Shown here: piece after piece, positions 18,295 to 26,559 of the stretch
How positions within the stretch are numbered: the stretch's first letter is position 1
Layout of the letters: each line of letters begins with the position of its first letter
From: Dendrophyllia cribrosa
Taxonomy: Eukaryota; Cnidaria; Anthozoa; Scleractinia; Dendrophylliidae
Assembly: GCA_024195265.1 (NCBI GenBank)
Contig: JAJLRJ010000006.1
Location: 9,061,639-9,125,638, forward strand
Direction of reading: 5' to 3'
Length of the DNA: 64,000 nucleotides
Position numbers and translations under genes: made by a program
The notes under the pieces: model-generated
The model's input: only the letters and a program-made list of their open reading frames with translations
Database searches by the model: none
What the model was told of the DNA's origin: nothing

Positions 18295-18693
18295 CTATAC
18301 TAATCTCACTCTACGTCTTCTCCTCAAACCATCTCCAGAAATGAGTCTATTCGGTATCATATCAGTACTTTCATCTTGCTGTTGCTGTTTAATGGGTGAG
18401 GATGGAACAATTGCTGTTTGTCTTGTAGCTCCTTTTCTCAAATTTGCCAATCTTTTCATTATTAGGTCTCCTGACTTCTCTGATACCGCCTTACCCAGTC
18501 GCTCACCTGCATGGGATATCCCCGATTCTAACGCCTTCTTTGCTATTGGCTTAGCAAATTTCTTGAAAACAGATGATGCCACACTCTTTAATGGTTTGAA
18601 AATATTATCAACGATAAGCCCAGACCCTTTGTGTTGATATACAAATTTACCAAGTTTTGGATGGTAAAATCTTTTGAATTCATACGGTTTCAT
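18295..18693 (-). CDS. Small basic virion protein, 132 aa
   Basis: An N-terminal segment is followed by KGSG (22-25), a candidate processing site. Then comes an amphipathic helix-rich region (~30-90) and a C-terminus with a run of five arginines before VRLV. The character suits a DNA-binding or membrane-lytic minor capsid protein like adenovirus pVI/pVII, but homology is not established. It lies between the capsid and penton-like genes with its own AT box. Confidence 0.7.
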   Translation of the reverse strand: MKPYEFKRFYHPKLGKFVYQHKGSGLIVDNIFKPLKSVASSVFKKFAKPIAKKALESGISHAGERLGKAVSEKSGDLIMKRLANLRKGATRQTAIVPSSPIKQQQQDESTDMIPNRLISGDGLRRRRRVRLV

Positions 18694-18712
18694 TATACTA
18701 TTATGTTATATT
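18694..18712 (-). promoter_or_regulatory. Start-proximal AT box (small basic protein)
   Basis: ATAACATAATAGTATA precedes the ATG on the minus strand. Confidence 0.55.
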
Positions 18713-19457
18713 ATTCTATACTTTTCAGAATTAGTGAGAAAGATGTATCTGCTCCATTCAGGTTAACTAATCTTCTTTTTCCATCAGTAATGTATACCCT
18801 GATACTACTAATATTATTCTTATTGACTGGATTGAATGTGACTCTTCGTGGTTCGAGGGTAAAGGAGTAACTAGGTTGGAGTACACTGGTCGAGAAGGAA
18901 TAAATGATGTCTGTATCTTGACCGTCGACAAGACTGTCGTTTATTAGGTTACAATGGATATTCAGGATATCTGTGTCTTGACTGAGATTGGGCACTTTCG
19001 GCCCTATATTTGTTTCATTAGATAATACTGTCTTATCAAACCCGATTAGATCATTAAAATTGGAATGCGTCAAATCAAGCTGATAATTCTGAGTCAATGT
19101 AATCGTAACCCTAAATGTTGTATTATCGAATTCAAGAGTGATAGGATACGTATCACCAGTCTTCGTTATATCCTTGATATATGTATTGAAGTCTGTATAA
19201 TTCCATACTCCGGCTGGAAAGGTGATGTTGTTAAATGTTGAACCACTATCAGAGCTAAATTTAATTAATTGATTATTGTATCCAGCATTAACATTAAACC
19301 ATGTAAAACTCATATTGATAATTCGGTTAAGGCCGATCACATATTGAATATTACTATCCAAATCTATAGACCTGTTAAATTTAGTTGTAAAATCCTCAGG
19401 TTTATTATTCAATTGATTTTTTACACTATAAGATGATAAAACTATCTCTCGTTCCAT
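18711..19457 (-). CDS. Penton-like minor capsid protein, 248 aa
   Basis: A beta-rich protein of the length and style of Polinton penton (single jelly-roll) proteins, which occupy capsid vertices. It begins MEREIVLSSYSVKNQ. Aromatic and Asn-rich strands follow, and it ends SLILKSIE. It is next to the major capsid gene, the usual partner arrangement. It is intact, with an AT box before the ATG. Confidence 0.85.
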   Translation of the reverse strand: MEREIVLSSYSVKNQLNNKPEDFTTKFNRSIDLDSNIQYVIGLNRIINMSFTWFNVNAGYNNQLIKFSSDSGSTFNNITFPAGVWNYTDFNTYIKDITKTGDTYPITLEFDNTTFRVTITLTQNYQLDLTHSNFNDLIGFDKTVLSNETNIGPKVPNLSQDTDILNIHCNLINDSLVDGQDTDIIYSFSTSVLQPSYSFTLEPRRVTFNPVNKNNISSIRVYITDGKRRLVNLNGADTSFSLILKSIE

Positions 19458-19472
19458 TTATATAATAAAGTT
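19458..19472 (-). promoter_or_regulatory. Start-proximal AT box (penton-like)
   Basis: AACTTTATTATATAA directly precedes the ATG on the minus strand. Confidence 0.6.
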
Positions 19473-19479
19473 ACATAAA

Positions 19480-20493
19480 TTATATTTTGAAATATTGACT
19501 ATACAATTTACTATATTGTGACCTATTGATTTTCGACATTTTCAATAATGTGTCTAGTATAGTTACTCCCATATTCCTCATCTCAATGCTGGTATTCCCT
19601 GCTAATCTTTCACCAATTACCAACTCCAATTTTTTGAGAAGCTGCTTTACATCATTAAAAAACATAATATTTCCACCTCTCTGTTTTCTTCCTCGGCCGT
19701 TGATTCCGGAACCTTTCATTGTTTGCAGTTTAGTCTCATAATGTTTTATGTATTCATTTAAAGTAACTCTTGCGTTGTCTATTCTTTTGTTTCGCATTTG
19801 CCTTTCACCTGATGATATCTCCCCCTTATTGTATTGTTTTGTAACATTTGATTTATAGCCACCTAATTGACTTCTTTTTGCTTTGGCCTGCTTTATAATC
19901 TTATTAAGATATGTCTTAGTCTTTTGGGGTGTTATTGTTGATTGATTCAATATCTTATCCACATTTTCATAATTGGTAATACCAAGATCATCCAGAATCG
20001 AATTACTTGTATCTTCATCATCTAATCCATAGTCCATCTCTTCTTCTTCATATTCTGGTGGTAATTCATCTGGTTCATCACCAAAGTACTGAGGATCAAC
20101 ATAAATATCCTTATTTCCTTCCAGAAGATCTTGTAAAGATTCTTCATATGTTGGTGGTTTTGGCACCAGTTGTTTTTCTTGATTTGGTGGGACATAATCA
20201 CCAAATAAATCATCAACTTGCATGTCTTCGAAAGGGTCAACTTCAGGCATGTAGTCAATACCTTGGTCACCTTTTTTAGGTGCTCGTTTCTTTCTTATAG
20301 GTACCCTTAAATCTAAATTACTGTCGATAACATCATCTAATTTACTAGTTACTGGTTTGAATACCTTCGTCAACGATTCCTGACTTATCTGCTGACCAAG
20401 ATTATGTTTTGTGATTGCATCATGAACATAATTAATTTTATTTCCTAATTCAGATTTTCTTTTTGCAAGTTCTTTCCATTTAAGTAAACTCAT
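19480..20493 (-). CDS. PPxY-containing virion protein, 337 aa
   Basis: The acidic middle carries two PPxY late-domain motifs, PPTY (113-116) and PPEY (145-148). Such motifs bind WW domains of NEDD4-family ubiquitin ligases. At 259-268 two adjacent matches to the adenain consensus ([MIL]-x-G-x|G) occur, MKGSG and INGRG. A basic RGRKQRGG stretch and a hydrophobic helical C-terminal domain follow. This suggests a precursor cut into a PPxY-bearing part and a C-terminal part, as with adenovirus pVI; that reading is inference. It is transcribed divergently from the ATPase across 20494-20628. Confidence 0.75.
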   Translation of the reverse strand: MSLLKWKELAKRKSELGNKINYVHDAITKHNLGQQISQESLTKVFKPVTSKLDDVIDSNLDLRVPIRKKRAPKKGDQGIDYMPEVDPFEDMQVDDLFGDYVPPNQEKQLVPKPPTYEESLQDLLEGNKDIYVDPQYFGDEPDELPPEYEEEEMDYGLDDEDTSNSILDDLGITNYENVDKILNQSTITPQKTKTYLNKIIKQAKAKRSQLGGYKSNVTKQYNKGEISSGERQMRNKRIDNARVTLNEYIKHYETKLQTMKGSGINGRGRKQRGGNIMFFNDVKQLLKKLELVIGERLAGNTSIEMRNMGVTILDTLLKMSKINRSQYSKLYSQYFKI

Positions 20494-20628
20494 TTTTATT
20501 ATATTATTAGGTTACATAAAATTTGGAAATCATATATAAAAAAGAGCATTTTACACCGTGTTGTACACTGTGTTGTACACCGTGTTATACACCATGTTAT
20601 ATTGAAATAATATACCCATATAATATAA
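20494..20628. promoter_or_regulatory. Divergent promoter region with tandem repeats
   Basis: The only divergent gene pair in the element is separated by 135 bp. The region has an AT box at each end (20494-20512 for the minus gene and 20618-20628 for the plus gene). Between them is a 4 x 12 bp tandem array. Confidence 0.6.
20552..20599. repeat. Four 12-bp iterons (TACACCGTGTTG type)
   Basis: Four consecutive 12-bp units: TACACCGTGTTG, TACACTGTGTTG, TACACCGTGTTA and TACACCATGTTA. Most units contain a dyad of the form ACAC-N-GTGT. The array is unlike the surrounding AT-rich sequence and suggests a protein-binding site. Confidence 0.85.
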
Positions 20629-21264
20629 ATGATAATACCAAATTACGACGTTGAAGACGATGTGGTCTCGAACTTTAGACAGTTATATGATTTCATGCCC
20701 GATCGATCATTTCGGATGTTGGTTTGCGGCCCAAGTGGTTCGGGAAAAACAAATACACTTATGCATATGATTTACAATTTATTGTACTTTGATAAAATAT
20801 ACCTGTATGCGAAAAACTTAGAGCAGTCCAAGTACCAGAATCTTATAGATATGTTCCAGCCAATAAGTGATCAAGCTGGTTATGATGTTATTGAAGCAAG
20901 CAATAATGAAATTATTCCTGTAAATGATATTGATAGTGAAAGTCAGAAAATGGTAATATTCGACGATTTCGTATGTGATAAAAACCAAAAACCATTAGTC
21001 GACTATTTTATACGAGGGAGACATAAAAATTGCAGTGTGATTTATCTGAGTCAAAGCTACTATAAGACACCAAAAGACATAAGATTGAACTGTTCACATT
21101 TCTGTCTTTACGAATTCCCAAGTACCAATGAGAAAAGTCTAATTTGCCGTGAAAACAGTATTTCAAAACAATTATATGATAAAGCAACTAAAGAACCATT
21201 TTCATTTTTATGTATAGACAAACCAAGGAAATTCACAACCAAAAATTTTAATGAAAAAATATAA
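20629..21264 (+). CDS. Genome-packaging ATPase (FtsK/HerA, A32-like)
   Basis: A 211-aa motor that would pump DNA into the capsid. Walker A is GPSGSGKT (34-41) and Walker B is VIFDDF (109-114). A sensor-like LSQSYYK follows and RLNCSHFCLYE comes later. Length is typical for the family. It is intact, and is the first gene of the plus-strand group (ATPase, fiber, membrane protein), with an AT box ending at the ATG. Confidence 0.93.
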   Translation: MIIPNYDVEDDVVSNFRQLYDFMPDRSFRMLVCGPSGSGKTNTLMHMIYNLLYFDKIYLYAKNLEQSKYQNLIDMFQPISDQAGYDVIEASNNEIIPVNDIDSESQKMVIFDDFVCDKNQKPLVDYFIRGRHKNCSVIYLSQSYYKTPKDIRLNCSHFCLYEFPSTNEKSLICRENSISKQLYDKATKEPFSFLCIDKPRKFTTKNFNEKI

Positions 21265-21280
21265 TCAAAGTAATATAATG

Positions 21281-21291
21281 TTATTATATAA
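21281..21291 (+). promoter_or_regulatory. Start-proximal AT box (fiber-like gene)
   Basis: TTATTATATAA directly precedes the ATG at 21292. It shows that this ATG, upstream of the premature stop, is the original start. Confidence 0.65.
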
Positions 21292-23355
21292 ATGAGTTAC
21301 TCAAACGGACGTTTACCTGAATCAACATTTAATAATTAATCTCAACGGGGATTACCTGGTGTCGGGTTTGTATTAACAGATGACGGAAATTATGATATTC
21401 AGAATAAAAGATTGACAAATGTTGCAGAAGCTATTAACAATAACGACGTGATCACAAAGCATCAGGTTGACACGCTTGGAACAAGTTTGGAAAACAAACT
21501 GATTCAACTGAGGGCTGATTCTCTTCAGGTTGACGGATCATCTCATATGACTGGAGATCTTGATTTGAGGGGACATAAACTAATTCTACCCGGTGAGATT
21601 GATATGGATAGAAAATTAATCACAAACATGGACGCTGATTTGAATAATGACCTGGCTGCTGTTAATTCGATAACTCTCAAAAATCAGGTCAATAACAAAG
21701 CAAACATTACCGATGCGTATATGAAAAATGAAAGAATAGTTTTAACTGATCACTTAGATGCTAATTATCATTCAATAACAAATATCCAAACAGCAAGTGA
21801 TAATGATTGTTTTAGTCTGTATCATGGGAAAACTATTTTTTTAACATCAAATGGTCAAAATTATGATGCGAAGAATAAGAAAATCGTAAATGTAATAACC
21901 GATGAATCCAACGATTTAAGTAGTGTAAACATGGTTACTTTGAAAAAATATCATCCTAATACAGATCCTTCACACACACACGAGGTTTTGAAAAATATTG
22001 ACCTGAAAGAACTTTATAATATTGTCAAGTCGAAACCACAGACATACTTGGATTTAGCTGCAAGTTACAACAATCTTGTTTCATATAATGATGTTAAAAA
22101 CATTTTTGTCAGTCGTAAAGAGATGTTGTCAATGGAGACTGGTTTGGATATGAATAATAATACAATTTTCAATATAAAAGATCCAACAGCAGTTGATCAT
22201 GCTGTGAATAAAGGATATGTAGATGATGAAGCAGACAAAAGGCTTTCTTTATCAGGTGGAACAATGACTGGTACTCTTGATATGAGATCGGAGAAAATCA
22301 TCGGTCTTCCCGATCCAAAAACATCCAATGAAGCAACATCAAAACAATATGTTGATACACAGCTAAATGAGAAGACAGTAGCTCTGGCAGAGGAACTGAT
22401 CAAAACAGAAGCTGAACTCAAAAAATATGTCAATGAATCGCATATATCGTCAACCTCCCACTTGAAGGATGAATTCCGGTATTTGATGGAGGATGTGGAT
22501 GAATCCAGCTCTGAACATAATATAACAGTGACTGGAATAACTGATTTTTCAAGTTCTCCACATCATTTCAATAAGAAGGCGTATGATTTGAAAATAACAA
22601 AAGATGTTTTCAATGAATACTCTGGGAGACTTGGTTTCAACATGTTAAAACTTCCAGAAGGAGAATATACGATTTGTATTGAATTCTTTCCCGCTTCCAT
22701 GACGAGTGTGAGCGTTGACGTTGTGAGCACAAGCCTGAATATCAATCAACAATCAACAAAAAAATTTATGAAGTATTCAAGGTCAATTATTCACATGCAT
22801 AAATGGCAGATTTCTCCACCTGAATTCATTTATCTGGATCTGAAATGGAAAGGGACAGCTGACGATGTTGTTCAAGGCCCAGCAAAGCTGATTATTTATG
22901 GCGTTAAAGGTTCTCAATCAGATGTTGAAAGTTCTGTTTATGATTCTCCCTTTGTTTATGAAAATAACAAAATGGTGATGGAGACCGATATTGATATGAA
23001 TTCACACAAAATCATGAATGCAACCCATCACTTATTTGGGCAATTAAAAACAAATGAAAGTGGTGGAAAAACATTTTTATTAAATGGTTGTGACAAAATC
23101 ATGATTCCAAACGGTAGCAAATTAAAAAAAATAACAGGCCACTATAATCTCTTAGATGTTTCCTACCAAACAATATCCTTAAAAATACTCTATGGATTCT
23201 CTTTAATTCAAACAACAACCTATACTTTATCTGGAAGTCAAAGACAAACGATAGATATAAACTTAGATTTACCATACGGTCATATGGCTGTGGAGATGGT
23301 TGAAACGGTTAAAAATCAAGACATTTCATTATTAATCGAATACACAGCACCATAA
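21292..23355 (+). pseudogene. Fiber-like attachment protein, nonsense codon 16
   Basis: The ATG after the AT box opens a frame that meets TAA at 21337-21339. The same frame is then open for ~670 codons to 23355. The protein has tail-fiber-like shaft repeats: LSLSGGTMTGTLDM, then GLPDPKTSNEATSKQYVDTQL, with shorter variants (MTGDLDLRGHKL, NNNTIFNIKDPTAVDHAVNKGYVDD). A C-terminal beta-rich part suggests a trimeric fiber ending in a knob. It would attach particles to cells. The next in-frame ATG is ~60 codons downstream, so the stop probably inactivates it unless read through. The stop is consistent with decay by substitution. Confidence 0.8.
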
Positions 23356-23364
23356 ATTAATATA

Positions 23365-23377
23365 ATTATATTATATA
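23365..23377 (+). promoter_or_regulatory. Start-proximal AT box (membrane protein)
   Basis: ATTATATTATATA directly precedes the ATG at 23378. Confidence 0.65.
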
Positions 23378-23860
23378 ATGACTCAAACAGACATATTCAA
23401 TTTTAATCATATTGATAAGAGCATAAGCCAGGAAAAAATATCTGAAATCAAAGCGTTGTATAAATTTTATCACAAACGTTTTTGGTGTTATAAAAAGACA
23501 TTCAAATATTTCAAAAGATTGAATTTAATTATAAATATAACGTCAGTAGGGTTAGTTGTTACTGGTTCAATAGCTGGTTCAATTACATTAAATCCTATTA
23601 TTTTAGGAGTAATAAGTGGTAGTGGTTTATTGATTAAGACATACTGCGAAATTAAAAACTATAAAAGAAAAATAGAAATGTCTAAATTTGCATACATAAC
23701 ATATGAAAAAGTATTAGTTGATTTACGGTCTTGTTTAAGAGGAAATCAATTTAACCATACCGCATTTATAAATGAAATGAGGCTGATTGATGAATTAATC
23801 ATTGATCTTTGTCCTCTTGCCGATAAATTTGAGAAACAGTATGATAAAAAATTTGAGTAA
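23378..23860 (+). CDS. Two-helix membrane protein, 160 aa
   Basis: Two hydrophobic segments at ~47-68 and ~70-90 (LVVTGSIAGSITLNPIILG) are separated by a very short turn. A basic aromatic N-terminal region (FWCYKKTFKYFKR) comes before them, and a cytosolic-type helical C-terminal part with conserved-looking Cys follows. The layout resembles SLATT-type two-TM proteins, but I cannot show homology. A role at a membrane during entry or exit is inference. Last gene of the plus-strand group. Confidence 0.7.
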   Translation: MTQTDIFNFNHIDKSISQEKISEIKALYKFYHKRFWCYKKTFKYFKRLNLIINITSVGLVVTGSIAGSITLNPIILGVISGSGLLIKTYCEIKNYKRKIEMSKFAYITYEKVLVDLRSCLRGNQFNHTAFINEMRLIDELIIDLCPLADKFEKQYDKKFE

Positions 23861-23904
23861 ACCTTCAAGTAAACTTTACTAACAAACTTCATTCAATAAC
23901 TCAT

Positions 23905-24492
23905 TCATAGGGAAACCCCCTTTGCATGACGTATGACTAATTTTAGCAGTCTTTCCTCCTTTATTAATTCATATATGTTGTCCCACCAAGTCTCATAAAA
24001 TTTTAATGTCTTCTTTGATTTTGAAAGTGGTATGAATTCATATTCCATTCCCAAGATTTTAAATATCCGCATCAAAACATATTTAATACTAATCATCCGT
24101 TTACGGTTCTTATTAACTTCTGGTAACACGTTGTTTATTAATGCAAATATCTTGTATATTTTGTTACGGTCTTGAAAACTCAATTGAATTTCTTTATTAT
24201 ATTTATTTATGGTATTTTCGATATGATATTTTCTTACATACACACTCTTCCTCCTTATTCTATACATATTCTCATGAAAGTCAATATAACCAGGCACTAA
24301 ATCATAAGAGTCTACCATACCACAGTTTTGACATACATTCATTCCATTGTCATTAATTAATTCTTTATTCTCACAACACAGTTCACTTGCTTTTATAGTT
24401 TTATCAACTTTTGCTAATTGCTGATCACAAAATGGACATATTAATTCATGCACGTCTATTAGTGCATTATGCATTTCTGAATCACAACTCAT
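23905..24492 (-). CDS. VLTF3-like viral transcription factor, 195 aa
   Basis: An N-terminal zinc ribbon has C19, C22, C39/C40, C54 and C57 (CPFC, CQNCG). A helical domain follows with FHENMYRIRRKSVY, YHIEN and KRMISIKYVLMRI, the pattern of poxvirus late transcription factor VLTF3-like proteins. It would direct transcription of element genes, possibly through the shared AT box. The gene converges on the membrane-protein gene with 44 bp between them, and has its own AT box (24493-24508). No defects are seen. Confidence 0.82.
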   Translation of the reverse strand: MSCDSEMHNALIDVHELICPFCDQQLAKVDKTIKASELCCENKELINDNGMNVCQNCGMVDSYDLVPGYIDFHENMYRIRRKSVYVRKYHIENTINKYNKEIQLSFQDRNKIYKIFALINNVLPEVNKNRKRMISIKYVLMRIFKILGMEYEFIPLSKSKKTLKFYETWWDNIYELIKEERLLKLVIRHAKGVSL

Positions 24493-24508
24493 TCTATACT
24501 ATTATATG
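24493..24508 (-). promoter_or_regulatory. Start-proximal AT box (VLTF3-like gene)
   Basis: CATATAATAGTATAGA precedes the ATG on the minus strand. Confidence 0.55.
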
Positions 24509-24686
24509 AGATTATATTTTTAAAACAATAGCTATAAGCGGTGCGTGTCTAAATTCCCAGAAAACAAAAATAGCGAACATGTTTTAATAACAGGAAATGA
24601 GTCATCATTAATAGCTATTGTTTCAGATCATGAGTCAGTCGTATGATTTTTTCAACCAATCAGAAGGTGGATGATGCATCATTCAG

Positions 24687-24806
24687 TTATGTATGTTTGG
24701 TGAAAGATGAAATACTCTTCTTCACACGACTAGCAAATTCGAAAATCCTGAGAATATTTGCATTAACATCGAACAAATCAGATAAACCAGTTTCACTCTC
24801 AGCCAT
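24687..24806 (-). CDS. Small ORF, 39 aa
   Basis: Begins MAESETGLSDLF after a good context (TTAAAATGG), with a helical, Phe-rich C-terminus. No family is recognised and there is no AT box, unlike the Polinton genes, so it may belong to the nested segment. Confidence 0.3.
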   Translation of the reverse strand: MAESETGLSDLFDVNANILRIFEFASRVKKSISSFTKHT

Positions 24807-25018
24807 TTTAAGATTAAACTAAATCATAAACTTCTAGATCTCTTTACCTACAAGACAGCCATAATGACGATCATGCGGAAAAGCTTGGCTAAAAATCGGC
24901 TAACGCGTTAGCGATATTTCCCATTGTTTTATCTAAAATCACTTGATATGTAAATCAGTAGTAGTAGATGGTCAGAATTAATGTTTTTGTTTCCAATACA
25001 TTTGTCTGTAATTTTTTA

Positions 25019-25123
25019 GGCAGTTATGAGATTAATAAAGTTTCACTCAGTTGTTTCGATGACAAGCGGTATATTCATGAGAATGGTAGTACAACTTTCG
25101 CTTATGGCCACTACAAAATTTAA
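25019..25123 (+). pseudogene. Detached C-terminal end of PolB, inverted
   Basis: A 34-codon stretch that repeats the last residues of the polymerase encoded at 5868-5975, with some substitutions. It shares GSYEINKVSLSCFDDKRYI and AYGHYK and ends with a stop. It lies at the right end in the opposite orientation, which places it as a mirror image of the left-end polB terminus. The codons are preserved well enough to be unambiguous. An ATTTTTTAG just before it resembles a splice acceptor but may be chance. Confidence 0.82.
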
Positions 25124-25181
25124 ACAATATAAAACTAAAAAGTTCAGTTCACAGTTCCATGGTAGTGCTGCATTTTCCATT

Positions 25182-25523
25182 TTAATGTTCAATTGACCCC
25201 TCCGACTTCATGGCATAAGGTGTAGCAGAATCCAAAACTGACTTTCTCCTCTTTAGCTTAAATACATGTTTCCGCATCATTTTCTTAGTATCTTGCTCAG
25301 TCAACCTCGTAATATCATTCTGCAGTAAGCGTCGAGACTTTTCATTTCGTATAGCCACTCGGCATTGATGAATGCTCTCTTCAATTGCATCAAACTCCCC
25401 TTCGCATTCCTCCAAGTTTTGAGTATCAAGATTATTGAAAAAATCTTTCAAATCAATTCCAATAGTTGTCTTCAGGTGTTCTAAGGTGTAATCCTTGGCA
25501 TTCTTTATATAGGTGGTTTTCAC
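25182..25523 (-). CDS. Hypothetical helical protein, 113 aa
   Basis: Starts MKTTYIKNAKDYTLEHLK. It is charged and mostly helical, with EECEGEFDAIEES and a basic KLKRRKS tail. No family is recognised. There is no AT box. An inverted GGTGGTTT motif lies just upstream (25510 and 25650), suggesting a promoter or MITE end. It may be cargo of the nested segment. Confidence 0.4.
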   Translation of the reverse strand: MKTTYIKNAKDYTLEHLKTTIGIDLKDFFNNLDTQNLEECEGEFDAIEESIHQCRVAIRNEKSRRLLQNDITRLTEQDTKKMMRKHVFKLKRRKSVLDSATPYAMKSEGSIEH

Positions 25524-25923
25524 GTTACGTCATCGCCGCCATGCTGGTGGACATAAACAATAGTCCTCTCATTAGCTCCTTTTGTTCGTCCACCAGCATT
25601 TGTTCGTTTCACTATTGTTATCTATGTCTCTAGAGATTGGTTGCAAACCACCTATTGTGGCAAACATTCTCATATCGCTGATCGAGCTGTTTTAGAGAGT
25701 AAGGCATCTTAACTTCACAAGCAACTTCACAATTGTGAACTTTTTCACTGAAAAAGTTCACAATTGTGAATCAAAGTGTGAAGCCTCTGATTGGTTAAAA
25801 ATATCACACGACCGTCTCGTGATCTGAAACAATAACTATTAGTGATGACTCATTTCCTTTTTATCAAAACATGTTCAGACTTGTAAGCGGGGGATTCCCC
25901 GTTCTCTGTTTCTGGGTATTACA

Positions 25924-26103
25924 TCCTGTGTTTCCGAGAATTGTATCACGCAATGAAATAAACGCACTTTGTTTTAATTAACATATAGTTTCATTTGATT
26001 TTTCTATATTTTTTAATCCAACAGATGGGAAGTAGTTAAGACTTGGCTTGGTATCAGATCAGTTTTGCAAAACTGATCTGGTACCGCCAAGTCCTTAACT
26101 ACT
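25924..26103. repeat. Polinton right terminal inverted repeat
   Basis: 180 bp matching 5619-5827 in inverted orientation, ending TTAACTACT. Confidence 0.92.
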
Positions 26104-26197
26104 CTTACAGACTAAAACATGTTATCACCGTCCTAGTTCGTCTTTTACTAAAACAGTTATTACGTCATTCACGTTGTCGTTTTGCTGAGCACGGTTA
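26104..26197. repeat. Large repeat unit, copy 1 (right part)
   Basis: Continues the unit interrupted by the Polinton. It begins with the second CTTACA (26104-26109) and ends GAGCACGGTTA, matching 37976-38065 in copy 2. Confidence 0.88.
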
Positions 26198-26559
26198 GTA
26201 GAGTGAACGCGTTCCAAACTAAAATGTGGCATTACGATTTAGACAAATTCAGAGTAAATACTAAGGTACACTACAAAAATGACTTATTTTTACGGATAAA
26301 TTATCAACCTACCTCGGAAAATGTCTTTTGCACGTGGTAGTTTCTACAACCTCTTCGGAAATTAGTGGAAAATTGGCCAAAATTAAAATGTGAAGTTTTA
26401 TCGGAAAAGCCATTTCACCACTTTTTTAGTTGGATAATTTTTAATGTTTGCTCTAAATCGTAAAATCATACAAAAACTGATAGGAGAGTTTTCTCTGTTT
26501 GCAAGGAAGCACAAAATTCTTTCGAGCGAATTTATGATTTTCATGAACTAAATTTAAAA

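Larger units (their letters stand above)
24575..25878. repeat. Inverted-repeat-bounded segment at the Polinton right end
   Basis: Arms 24575-24664 and 25777-25878 are ~85-90% inverted copies (GAACATGTTTTRAT, GGAAATGAGTCATCA, TATTGTTTCAGATCA). The 1.3 kb segment contains two small minus-strand ORFs, an inverted scrap of PolB, a palindrome GCTAACGCGTTAGC (24899-24912) and a hairpin of CACAATTGTGAACTTTTTC (25730-25772). It could be a nested element or a remodelled inner part of the Polinton terminal region. Confidence 0.65.
5619..26103. mobile_element. Polinton/Maverick (adintovirus-like) element, 20,485 bp
   Basis: A complete self-synthesising DNA transposon bounded by inverted repeats that begin AGTAGTTAAGG and flanked by a 6-bp duplication CTTACA. 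It carries the diagnostic family set: protein-primed-type PolB, rve integrase with chromodomain, adenain-type protease, packaging ATPase, double-jelly-roll capsid protein and penton-like protein. Further genes are PLA2-like, fiber-like, VLTF3-like, AT-hook/zinc-finger and membrane proteins. From 5868 to 20493 the genes are on the minus strand. ATPase, fiber and membrane genes are on plus, then VLTF3 on minus. A 3.1 kb tyrosine-recombinase element splits PolB, so the uninterrupted length would be ~17.4 kb. This copy also has a fiber stop and a PLA2 frame break. Confidence 0.96.
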
